NCBI GenBank assembly: GCA_965237765.1
Contig: OZ250157.1
Location: forward strand, 1,984,001 to 2,048,000
Length of the DNA: 64,000 nt
Source: WTGJ01 sp965237765
Lineage (GTDB): Bacteria; Chloroflexota; Anaerolineae; Aggregatilineales; Phototrophicaceae
Reading direction: 5' to 3'
The notes beneath the pieces were generated by a model. That model saw only the letters and a list, made by a program, of their open reading frames with translations, was not told the DNA's origin and made no database searches. Positions 24,764 to 32,273 of the stretch are shown here, one piece after another (position 1 is the first letter of the stretch; each line of letters begins with the position of its first letter). Made by a program: the position numbers and the translations under genes.

Positions 24764-25918
24764 GTGAGGGCACTTACGCTATCGGCTGATTTCGCGCCGC
24801 GGGATGGCTATACGCTCAGCGAGCGTGAGAGAGATGAGCATCGCATCCAGAGCGGCAACATGGTTTGGATGAACCCGCGCATCACGCTTGGCGAAACGCC
24901 CGACCCAGAGCCGAAGCCCGACGAGGTCATCGTGCAGGTGGCGGCGGTGGGCATCTGCGGCTCTGATATGCATATGTACGAAGCCGACTCGGCGACGGGT
25001 TATATGCTTTACCCCGGCTACGTGAAGGCGCCGAACATCCTGGGCCACGAATTCGCCGGGCGCGTCGTCTCTATCGGCAGCGCGGTGCGCGATTTACGCG
25101 AGGGCGACCTCGTTTCGGTGGAAGAGATCCAGTGGTGTGGCGAATGCGTCAGTTGCCGCCGCGGCCATGTCAATCATTGCGAGTATCACGAGGAAATTGG
25201 TTTCACGATACCCGGCGCGATGGCGGAATACATCGCCTGTCGCGCGCGTTATTGCTGGAAATTGGATGAAGTCGCCGAGCGTTATGGCGAAGAGACAGCG
25301 CTGCAACTGGGCGCGATGGTCGAGCCCAGCGGCGTCGCTTACCAAGGCCTATTCAACCGCAACCCGGCCTGGTTACCCGGCAACAACGTGCTGATTTTTG
25401 GCGCGGGGCCGATTGGCCTCACCGCGCAGGCCCTGGCGCAAGCGGCGGGCGCGGGCCGCATGATCGTCGTCGACCCCTCGCCCAGCCGCCGCGCCCTCGC
25501 CGCCAAGCTGGGTGCGTCCGATTTGCTGACGGGTTCAGAGAATCTGGATGAGGCGGTACTGGAAATCACGAAGGGCCGCGGCGTGGATACGGTCGTGGAA
25601 GCGGCTGGTGTTGCCGATAAGACCCTGCAAGCGCTGGAGGAATGTCTGGCGGTGAATTGCACGCTGGTGGATATCGGCCTGGGCGAGCGCAAGCCGGTGT
25701 TGCCCATCGTTACCTATAAATTCCGCGGCGTGAATTATGTGGGCTCGCTCGGGCACGCGGGCATGGGTGTATTCCAGAATGTGATCCGCTTGCTAGCCAA
25801 CGGGCGTATCGACCTGCGCCCGATAATCAGCGCGCGCCTGCCGCTAACGGAGGCGATGGCTGCCTTCCAGCGCCTGGAGAGCCGTGAGGACGCCAAAATC
25901 TTGCTCTTGCCGAATTAA
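24764..25918 (+). CDS. Zinc-dependent alcohol dehydrogenase, scyllo-inosose 3-dehydrogenase-like
   Basis: A 384-aa MDR/zinc alcohol dehydrogenase. GICGSDMHMYE (catalytic Cys), LGHEFAG (His-Glu), the structural-zinc lobe WCGECVSCRRGHVNHC (four Cys), EPSGVAYQG and the cofactor loop GAGPIGL are all present. Extra insertions relative to sorbitol dehydrogenases (ATGYMLYPGYVKAPNI before the catalytic His, and the long N-terminus) resemble, from memory, the Thermotoga inosose-3-dehydrogenase group. It may oxidise scyllo-inosose to a diketo-inositol. The GTG start follows AGAGGAGGAA. Sorbitol or threonine dehydrogenase activity is the alternative. It heads a run of coupled small genes up to 27771. 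Confidence 0.82.
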   Translation: MRALTLSADFAPRDGYTLSERERDEHRIQSGNMVWMNPRITLGETPDPEPKPDEVIVQVAAVGICGSDMHMYEADSATGYMLYPGYVKAPNILGHEFAGRVVSIGSAVRDLREGDLVSVEEIQWCGECVSCRRGHVNHCEYHEEIGFTIPGAMAEYIACRARYCWKLDEVAERYGEETALQLGAMVEPSGVAYQGLFNRNPAWLPGNNVLIFGAGPIGLTAQALAQAAGAGRMIVVDPSPSRRALAAKLGASDLLTGSENLDEAVLEITKGRGVDTVVEAAGVADKTLQALEECLAVNCTLVDIGLGERKPVLPIVTYKFRGVNYVGSLGHAGMGVFQNVIRLLANGRIDLRPIISARLPLTEAMAAFQRLESREDAKILLLPN

Positions 25919-25946
25919 TGCGCTGCGAGGTGACGAAGAAGACGAT

Positions 25947-26183
25947 ATGGATATCTACATCGCTGTGGGCGCTACCTTGTTCCTTGCGCTGGGCGTCGTC
26001 GCATATTTGAGCCCACATCACCTCTGGCGGCTCTATCGAATCGAACCGCGCTGGAAGCGGGAAAACCCGGAGGAGCCGCCGGAGGATTGGCCCGCGCGCG
26101 CCAGGCGGCAAGGCTATTATTTCATCGGTATGAGTGTCGCTGCTTTTCTATTTGGATTGGCGATCGGGAGACCTGGATCATGA
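25947..26183 (+). CDS. Small two-helix membrane protein (DUF6199-like)
   Basis: A 78-aa protein with a hydrophobic segment at residues 2-20 (IYIAVGATLFLALGVVAYL), a basic-acidic loop containing LWRLYRIEPRWKRENPEEPPEDW, and a second hydrophobic segment at 58-72. The loop resembles DUF6199-type proteins, small membrane proteins of unknown role. The ATG at 25947 was chosen because it starts directly at the first helix. Its stop overlaps the start of the LLM oxidoreductase (ATGA), so it is translated in the same run as that gene. Confidence 0.7.
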   Translation: MDIYIAVGATLFLALGVVAYLSPHHLWRLYRIEPRWKRENPEEPPEDWPARARRQGYYFIGMSVAAFLFGLAIGRPGS

Positions 26184-27097
26184 ACGTCGATTTTGGCCTG
26201 GGTTTGCTGCACGGCCCGTTGGTTGCCCCCCATTCGAGTTGGCTGGCGGATTTGGATGCGGCGCTTCCCGCTTTACGCCCACACTTCAGAAGCCTATGGA
26301 TGACCGATCACTTCTTCTGGGATGGCGCACCGACTTTCGAAGCCTGGACGACGCTGAGTTACCTCGCCGGCCGTTTTCCGGAATACGAAGTCGGGCCGAT
26401 GGTGCTGGGGCAGAATTACCGCAATCCCGCCATGTTGGCGTTGATGGCGAGCACGCTGCAAACGCTAAGCGGCGGCCGGGCGCTAATGGGCATTGGCGCT
26501 GGTTGGAAGGAAGACGAATACCGCGCTTATGGTTTCGAATTCCCTCCTGTCAGTCAGCGAATGGCGCAGCTGGAAGACACCCTCGTCATCCTGCGCCACC
26601 TATGGGAAAAGGAAGGGGCGCAAAATTACGCGGGCGCACATTATTCGCTGGCGGATGCTTGGTGCGAACCGCGGCCGGAGCCGGCGATTCCCATCATGGT
26701 CGGCGGTGGCGGGCGGCGAACAATGCGCCTGGCCGCGCAATATGCCGATTGGTGGAACTTGCCGGATGCGGATCTGCCGCGCTACACAGAGCGCCTGGCC
26801 ATCCTTCACGCGCATTGCGATGAAGTGGGCCGGGAGCGGGAAACGATGCGCGCGACCTGGTTCGGGCGTATGGCCATTGGTCGCACGGAAGATGAAGCCG
26901 CCACCCGCGCCGCCACCCGCGATGTCGAATACTCGCGCGCCAACGCTTTCGTCGGCACGCCCGCCGGCATCGCCGCCGATATGCGCGCCTTCATCGACGT
27001 GGGCTGTTCTTATTTCATGTTGGATATCATCGGCCTGCCAGATGAAGATGTCATCCGCCTGGTCATGGACGAGTTGTTGCCGGAGGTGCTTTCGTGA
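26180..27097 (+). CDS. LLM class flavin-dependent oxidoreductase
   Basis: A 305-aa luciferase-like TIM barrel, probably F420- or FMN-dependent. The N-terminus has FGLGLLHGP, then LWMTDHFFW, EVGPMVLGQNYRNPAMLALM, RALMGIGAGWKEDEY and PIMVGGGGRRTMRLAAQYADWW. These are typical of F420-dependent glucose-6-phosphate dehydrogenase-like or mer-like LLM proteins. It could oxidise a sugar or act on an unrelated xenobiotic. It overlaps both neighbours by 4 nt, so it is translated with the small membrane protein and the MBL protein. Confidence 0.8.
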   Translation: MNVDFGLGLLHGPLVAPHSSWLADLDAALPALRPHFRSLWMTDHFFWDGAPTFEAWTTLSYLAGRFPEYEVGPMVLGQNYRNPAMLALMASTLQTLSGGRALMGIGAGWKEDEYRAYGFEFPPVSQRMAQLEDTLVILRHLWEKEGAQNYAGAHYSLADAWCEPRPEPAIPIMVGGGGRRTMRLAAQYADWWNLPDADLPRYTERLAILHAHCDEVGRERETMRATWFGRMAIGRTEDEAATRAATRDVEYSRANAFVGTPAGIAADMRAFIDVGCSYFMLDIIGLPDEDVIRLVMDELLPEVLS

Positions 27098-27771
27098 AAG
27101 TCAAATGGTACGGCCACGCCGCCTTTCGTTTGTTGGCCGATAGTGGCCGCTCGCTGATCCTCGATCCCTATACGCCGGAGACGTGTGGGTATCGTTCCAT
27201 TGAGGATCTTGCGGACGGCTGCATCATCTCCTCCGATAACGATACGTTCCATTGCCGCGCCGATTTGTTGCCCGGCCCGCCGGCAACGGTCAACGCCCTG
27301 ACCCTGGCGAGAACGGGTGGCGCGGGCGAGCTGGCCGGCTTTCCCATCCGCGCCATCGAGGCAATGGAAGCTGAGGACCACTACGAACACGATCCCGACC
27401 AGAATGGGATGTACCGCATCGAGATGGATGGCATGCATATCGGCCATATGGGCGATGTCGGCAACCCGCTCACGGCGACACAATGCGATTTCTTCGCTGG
27501 CATCGATGTCTTGCTCGCGTTGGCCGGCGGGCACCCGACGCTCGATCTGGATGAGCTGATGGACGTAATCCGCGCGGTTCGGCCGCCGCTGGTCGTGCCG
27601 ATGCACTTCCGTACGCTGACCTATAAGCCGCGCAATACCTTTTGGCTGGATCCTTTCCTGGAGCTGATAGGCGAGGAAGCGACGGATTTCGCCTGCGCCT
27701 CCGAAATTGCTATCACGCGGGCAGACTTACCGTCAACGACACGGATGCTGGTCCTGACGCATTCGAATTAG
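27094..27771 (+). CDS. MBL-fold protein with altered metal motif (IolN-like by context)
   Basis: A 225-aa protein of the UlaG/UPF0173-like MBL group: VKWYGHAAFRLLADSGRS, LILDPYTP, HIGHMGDVG and VPMHFRT are conserved. The usual HxHxDH is replaced by ISSDNDTFH, so two His ligands are missing while the later His and Asp remain. In Thermotoga, an MBL-type hydrolase (IolN) opens the diketo-inositol ring after the zinc dehydrogenase step. Position downstream of an inosose-3-dehydrogenase-like gene makes that role conceivable here, but this is inference. The GTG start overlaps the LLM gene by 4 nt; the end overlaps the convergent SMP-30 gene by 4 nt. Confidence 0.72.
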   Translation: MKVKWYGHAAFRLLADSGRSLILDPYTPETCGYRSIEDLADGCIISSDNDTFHCRADLLPGPPATVNALTLARTGGAGELAGFPIRAIEAMEAEDHYEHDPDQNGMYRIEMDGMHIGHMGDVGNPLTATQCDFFAGIDVLLALAGGHPTLDLDELMDVIRAVRPPLVVPMHFRTLTYKPRNTFWLDPFLELIGEEATDFACASEIAITRADLPSTTRMLVLTHSN

Positions 27772-28652
27772 ACGCCGAAATGCGGCTCCGGGAAGCCGGA
27801 CGTACCGACGTTGATGGCGTAGATATTCCCCGCGAGGCCGGCTTGTGCCTGTAATTCGGTTTCGTTGAGCAGGCGCGTCGCCGTGGTGATGACGAGCACG
27901 TCCAAATCATCGCCAGCGAAGGCGCAGGAGGTGGTCTGCGTGGTCGGTATGGAGAGCACGCGGTCGACACGCCCGCTCGGAGTGTAGCGGACGAGGCGGC
28001 CGCCTCCCCACTCGGCGTTCCAGAGGCAACCATCGACATCCAGCGCGCCGCCATCGGGCAGGCCGGGGTTTCCGTGCGTATCGACAAAGAGTTTTCCCGC
28101 GCCCAGGGTACCCGTTTCCAGGTCGAAAGGGAAACGTTGGATGCGTTGGCGCGGCGTATCGGCGAAGTACATATAGCGGTCATCGGCCGTCCAGACGATG
28201 CAGTTGGGGCAGGAGATATCGCCGAAAATGGGCGCCGCCTCGCCGCTGGCAGCGAGGCGATAGAGCGTCCCTTCGGCTTTGCGCGGATGGGCATCGGCCA
28301 TCGTGCCCGCCCAGAAGCGGCCGCGGCGGTCACATTTACCTTCGTTAAAGCGCATATGGGGCCGGCCCGCATTCGGCTGGGCGAGCCATTCGCCCGCGCG
28401 CGCCGCCAAGTCATAGCGCATAAAACCGCGCTCGAGCGCCAGGATGACCGCTGGTGTATTGTCGGAGCAAAAGGCGAAGCTGCCCACGAATTCGGGCAGC
28501 TCAAAGCGCTCGATTTCGCTGCTCGCCCAGTCGTAGCGCTGCAGCAACTTGCCGTGCACGTCCACCCAATAGAGCGCGCGCTCCGCCGGATGCCAGAGGG
28601 GGCATTCGCCGAGGATGTTCTCGCAGCGGATGAGCAGGTCAGGTGCTGACAT
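27768..28652 (-). CDS. SMP-30/gluconolactonase-like protein
   Basis: A 294-aa six-bladed propeller of the SMP-30/regucalcin family. LGECPLWHPAERALYWVD (metal Glu in GECP), RFNEGKCDRRGRFWAGTM (Asn and catalytic-region Asp), PNCIVWTADDRYMYFADT and GLPDGGALDVDGCLWNAEWGGG are the family landmarks. Such enzymes hydrolyse sugar lactones to aldonates in the cytoplasm. It lies 5 nt after the aldolase reading frame at the end of the minus-strand iolE-iolC2-iolB run. A lactone from a Gfo/Idh/MocA or SDR dehydrogenase is a likely substrate; specificity is not readable. Confidence 0.85.
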   Translation of the reverse strand: MSAPDLLIRCENILGECPLWHPAERALYWVDVHGKLLQRYDWASSEIERFELPEFVGSFAFCSDNTPAVILALERGFMRYDLAARAGEWLAQPNAGRPHMRFNEGKCDRRGRFWAGTMADAHPRKAEGTLYRLAASGEAAPIFGDISCPNCIVWTADDRYMYFADTPRQRIQRFPFDLETGTLGAGKLFVDTHGNPGLPDGGALDVDGCLWNAEWGGGRLVRYTPSGRVDRVLSIPTTQTTSCAFAGDDLDVLVITTATRLLNETELQAQAGLAGNIYAINVGTSGFPEPHFGV

Positions 28653-28657
28653 TCTTG

Positions 28658-29451
28658 CTAGTAGATTTGCCCGCTTTCGGATTGGCTGGGGGCGCCGCTG
28701 CGCGTTTCGGCCAGGATGGCGCTCGAGGCGGCAGCGAGCAGGTTGCCATCGGAGAGCAGCGTGATGAACTGGTAGCCCATGGCCATCATGCGCTGGGCGT
28801 AAGCGGCGGAGGCGGTGTGGATGCCAGCGATGAGGGAATTCGCGTTAGCGACCTGCACGATGCGCTCCAGCGCCTCCAGGAAGGGCGGCTCCTCGACATC
28901 GATTCCGCCCTCGCCGAACATCGTCAGGCGCAGATCGCCCGGGCCGACGTAGAGCGCATCCAGCCCAGGCGTGGCGCAGATGGCTTCCAGGTTGCGCATG
29001 GCTTGCGCTGTCTCGATCATGGCGAACGTGAGGATGTTGTCATTTGCTTCGTTGGCGTAATTGGCGGAGATGGCCACGCGCGCGCGTGTCGGGCCGAGGC
29101 TACGGTAACCGAGCGGTGGGTAGCGGCAGGCGCCCACGAAGGCGGCACATTGTTCGGCCGTGTTGACCATCGGGCAGACGATGCCGGTAGCGCCGACATC
29201 CAGCATGCGCATCATCAGGCCGGGATCATGCCAGGGCACGCGCACCATCGGCGGGCAATCACCCAGCGAAATCGCTTGTATCATCTGGATAGCGCTGTCG
29301 ATGCCCATCATGCCATGTTGCATGTCGATGACGAGGCTATCCCAATCTTGCCGCGCGAGCAGTTCGGCCGACCAGGTGCTCGGGATATGCAGCCAGCCGT
29401 TGAGGACTGTGCCGCCTGCGTTACAGATTTCTTGATTCGGTTGGGGAACAA
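28658..29451 (-). CDS. HpcH/HpaI aldolase, frameshifted near its N-terminus
   Basis: Class II pyruvate-type aldolase. The main frame contains VIDMQHGMMGID, PLVRVPW-like VRVPWHDPG, GIVCPMVNT, CRYPPLGYRSLGPTR, MIETAQAM and LDALYVGPGDLRLTMFGEGG, so the metal and catalytic parts are intact. From the first in-frame ATG (29323) the protein would lack its start. The N-terminus is split: a TTG at 29451 with AAAGG just upstream begins MFPNRIKK, while GGTVLNGWLHIPS is in the main frame. The two join if one A is restored in an A-run at about 29427-29429. This is either a real mutation or a sequencing slip. It starts 4 nt after iolB. Confidence 0.75.
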
Positions 29452-29455
29452 GATG

Positions 29456-30304
29456 CTACCTTTCTATTGGCTCAAAATTTTCGCGAGCAACGGGGAGAGC
29501 CATCGGCATTTCCGCCAGGCGCTCCTTCAAATCGGCGTATTGTGGGTCGTCAAAAGGTGGTATGGCGCGCTCTTCGTCGTATAGCTCGCCGGCCAAATAG
29601 TTGAGGAAATACATATTTGCGCCGGCGGCGACGGTCGTCGAGTGGAAACCTTTGGTGACGAGCACCAGGTCGTTGTTGTGCACGGTGAAGGTCTCGTCGA
29701 AATCCTCATCGACGCGGTAATTGCGGTGGAAGCCGAAGCCGTTATCCGGCTCGATGATGAAATGATAGGTCTCGTCCAAATGCGCGCCGCCGCCGTAACC
29801 ATCGTGGCAATGTGGCGGGTAGCCCGACCAGGCGCCACCTGGCACATAGACTTCGAAGAGGATGAGTCGCTCGGCCGGCAGCGGGTGCGTGAGGATGTGG
29901 TTGACCTGGCGCGTGGCCGTGCCACCGCCGCGGATTTCGCTGCTCATTTCCCCCGGCCGAAAGAGGCGCAGCGGGTAGCGACCTTCGGCCGGCGCACTGC
30001 CAATGGCGAAGTGGAAATCTTCCGTCGCCCGAACCTCTATCGCCGACCCCGGTGGCGCATAGAGCACGTGAGGCATCTCGCGGAAGACGTTGCTGCGGGA
30101 GAAGGCAAAACGCTGCCCACCCGCCTCCGCCACGCCGGCGCCGTGGATGGGCACGAGGGCGGCTTCGTCGCCAGCGGTGCCGTGGTGGTATTCCTCGCCG
30201 GCGCGCAGGTGGAGGACGCGATAGCTGAGGTATTGCCAGTTGGCGCTGGCGGGCGTGACGTCAAATTGGATGCGGTCGTCGGATGGGTGTAGTAAGTGAT
30301 TCAT
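29456..30304 (-). CDS. iolB: 5-Deoxy-glucuronate isomerase
   Basis: A bicupin enzyme converting 5-deoxy-D-glucuronate to 2-deoxy-5-keto-D-gluconate, following IolD. It has 282 aa. Visible features are LRAGEEYHHGTAGDEAALVPI in the N-terminal cupin, RQVNHIL, and the metal-binding stretch GYPPHCHDG followed by DETYHFI and the later NNDLVLVTKGFHSTTVA. These are hallmarks of IolB. The ATG at 30304 overlaps the iolC2 stop by 4 nt and the aldolase follows after 4 nt, so iolE-iolC2-iolB-aldolase-lactonase read as one transcript. Confidence 0.92.
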   Translation of the reverse strand: MNHLLHPSDDRIQFDVTPASANWQYLSYRVLHLRAGEEYHHGTAGDEAALVPIHGAGVAEAGGQRFAFSRSNVFREMPHVLYAPPGSAIEVRATEDFHFAIGSAPAEGRYPLRLFRPGEMSSEIRGGGTATRQVNHILTHPLPAERLILFEVYVPGGAWSGYPPHCHDGYGGGAHLDETYHFIIEPDNGFGFHRNYRVDEDFDETFTVHNNDLVLVTKGFHSTTVAAGANMYFLNYLAGELYDEERAIPPFDDPQYADLKERLAEMPMALPVARENFEPIER

Positions 30305-31305
30305 GCGGGTACTCCACTTTGTTCCAGGAATTCGCGCACTTCATCTGCGCGCGGAAGGGCGGCGCTGCAGCCGTCGCGGCTGACGACGATAGCGCCGCAG
30401 GCGTTGGCGAAGCGCGCGGCCTCCGCCCAATCGGCGCCGCCCAATCGGCTGGCGATTAAGCCGGCGGCGAAGGCGTCCCCCGCGCCGACGGTGTTGACGA
30501 TTTCGACCGGCAGGCTGGGGATATCGAGCGCTGGTCGGCCCGCTTGCAGGATATGGACGCCGGCCGCGCCGCGTTTCACCAGCGCTGTGAGAGATGGGTG
30601 GCGGGCGAGCGTTTCATCCAGCAGCGTCGCCAGTTCCGCGTATTGTGCTGGTGTGGCGGGTTCGCCACGCATGATCACGCCAGGGTCGGGCGCAATGGCG
30701 GCGTACCATTCCTCTTCTGTGCCGATGACGACATCGAGGAAACGCAGCGCGCGCCGCATCGTTACGCCATACGCTAGCGGGTGTGACCATTGGTCGGGGC
30801 GGAGGTCGAGGTCCATCCAGACGCTGGTGGAGGCGGCGTGGGCGATTTCGGCGGCGGCGAAGCTGGCGTCTCGGCAGGGGCCGGCGCTCAGGGCAGTGCC
30901 GGATAAGAGCAGCGCGCGCGCTGCGGAGATTGGCGCTGCAGCGACGTCATCGTGGCTAAATTGCCAATCGGCGGCATTATCGCGATAGAAGACGAGGGGA
31001 AAACGATCTGGCGGCTCGACGCCGACGACGGCAAGCCCCGTGCGTGCGTGCGGAATGCGGGCGATAAAGCGCGTTTCCACGCCCTCATCTCGTAGCGAAC
31101 GCAACACAAAATCGCCGACGGGGTCTTCGCCGACAGCAGTGAGGGTGGCGCTATGCAGGCCGAGGCGGCTGGCGCCAATGGCGATGTTGACTGGGCTGCC
31201 GCCCGCGCTTGTCGCGAAAGAGCTGATTTCCGGGAAGGGCGCGCCGGCTTGTTCGGAGAACAAATCCAGCGATACTCGACCGACGGTCAGCAGGTCCAAT
31301 GTCAT
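30301..31305 (-). CDS. iolC: 5-Dehydro-2-deoxygluconokinase (PfkB family), copy 2
   Basis: A 334-aa ribokinase-family kinase closely resembling the IolC at 6061-7083: LLTVGRVSLDLF, FATSAGGSPVNIAIG, EPPDRFPLVFYRDNAADWQ, DLDLRPDQW, VIGTEEEW and the catalytic VGAGDAFAAGL. The two copies share their whole layout. This one lies between iolE and iolB in a typical iol order, so it may be the main inositol kinase. Copy 1 could serve another keto-deoxy acid. The start ATG 31305 has only a weak ribosome binding site and follows the iolE stop by 9 nt. Confidence 0.87.
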   Translation of the reverse strand: MTLDLLTVGRVSLDLFSEQAGAPFPEISSFATSAGGSPVNIAIGASRLGLHSATLTAVGEDPVGDFVLRSLRDEGVETRFIARIPHARTGLAVVGVEPPDRFPLVFYRDNAADWQFSHDDVAAAPISAARALLLSGTALSAGPCRDASFAAAEIAHAASTSVWMDLDLRPDQWSHPLAYGVTMRRALRFLDVVIGTEEEWYAAIAPDPGVIMRGEPATPAQYAELATLLDETLARHPSLTALVKRGAAGVHILQAGRPALDIPSLPVEIVNTVGAGDAFAAGLIASRLGGADWAEAARFANACGAIVVSRDGCSAALPRADEVREFLEQSGVPA

Positions 31306-31314
31306 CGGCGGACG

Positions 31315-32217
31315 CTAATCCGTATAGTCGAGTTGGCGCAGGTGGGCGAGGTTGCGCCGCGCGCTGGCGAGGGGCACAGCGCCGCTATCGGGCAGGATAT
31401 CCTGTTCCACCGTTCCCCAGCCATCGAAATCCAGCGCCTCCAGCAATTCCAGCAGGGTGGCGAAATCGACAGTGCCGCGCCCGAGCTCCGGGAAGACGCC
31501 CTCTTGCACGGCGCGGAAGTAATCCCAGCCGTTGGCGCGGACTTGCTTCAGCACCTGGTCGTCGCATTCTTTGATGTGCAGATAGCGGACGCGCGCGCCC
31601 CAACGGCGCAGGGTATCCACCGGGTCTTCGCCGCCATAGGCCGTATGCGCCGTGTCGAGGCAATAATGCACCAGATCGGGGTCGGTTTCGGCGAGGAAGC
31701 GATCGACTTCGGCGGGCGTCTCTACCCAACCGCCGACGTGGGTATGGAAGGCGGTGCGCAGGCCAAATTCATCCAGCACGCGACGGGCGAAGGAGGAGGC
31801 GTTGGCGGTGAAGGCGCGCCACGCGCGGTCATCCATGCTATCTTCGGGACGGATTCGGCCATGGCGTTCGTGGCGGATGGGCGCGACGAAGAGCGAATCG
31901 GAGAGCACGACCCATTGGCTGCCGAGTGCGGCGATCACTCGGCAAGTATTGATCGTCTCTTCGTATTCCTCTTGACGCGCGGCGGGGTCGATGAGGTTGA
32001 CGATGGCGAAGGCGCCCATGACGTTGAGGCCGAGCTCGGCCAGGAAATCACGCAGCATTGGGATGTCCTGCGGCAGGTAGCCATAGGGGCCGAGCTCCAT
32101 ACCGGTATAGCCAGCGGCGGCGATTTCGCGCACGCATTGTTGCCAGGGCGGGACGTTGGGGGTGTCTTTTAGCAAAACGCCCCAGGAGACGGGCGCGGTA
32201 GCGATGCGGATGTTCAT
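31315..32217 (-). CDS. iolE: Inosose dehydratase
   Basis: A 300-aa xylose-isomerase-like TIM barrel converting scyllo-inosose to 3D-trihydroxycyclohexane-1,2-dione. The N-terminus RIATAPVSWGV is the IolE signature, followed by GYTGMELGPYGYLP, AFHTHVGGWVET (metal His and Glu region), YCLDTAHTAYGG, RYLHIKECDD and ELGRGTVDF. The spacing and the PxSWG start separate it from the 3-epimerase-like paralog at 2132. It is the first gene of the minus-strand iolE-iolC2-iolB operon, with GGGGGAG before ATG 32217. Confidence 0.9.
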   Translation of the reverse strand: MNIRIATAPVSWGVLLKDTPNVPPWQQCVREIAAAGYTGMELGPYGYLPQDIPMLRDFLAELGLNVMGAFAIVNLIDPAARQEEYEETINTCRVIAALGSQWVVLSDSLFVAPIRHERHGRIRPEDSMDDRAWRAFTANASSFARRVLDEFGLRTAFHTHVGGWVETPAEVDRFLAETDPDLVHYCLDTAHTAYGGEDPVDTLRRWGARVRYLHIKECDDQVLKQVRANGWDYFRAVQEGVFPELGRGTVDFATLLELLEALDFDGWGTVEQDILPDSGAVPLASARRNLAHLRQLDYTD

Positions 32218-32273
32218 TGTGGCTCCCCCGATTCAATAACGCGTATCTTAGCGCAGAACCGAGCTGGCCGCAT

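Noticed and set aside
28643..29584. Open frame of 313 codons on the plus strand
   Set aside because: It is antisense to the HpcH/HpaI aldolase and the iolB end; its composition and lack of motifs mark it as a shadow.
30296..30988. Open frame of 230 codons on the plus strand
   Set aside because: It is antisense to the second iolC, whose family motifs are unmistakable.
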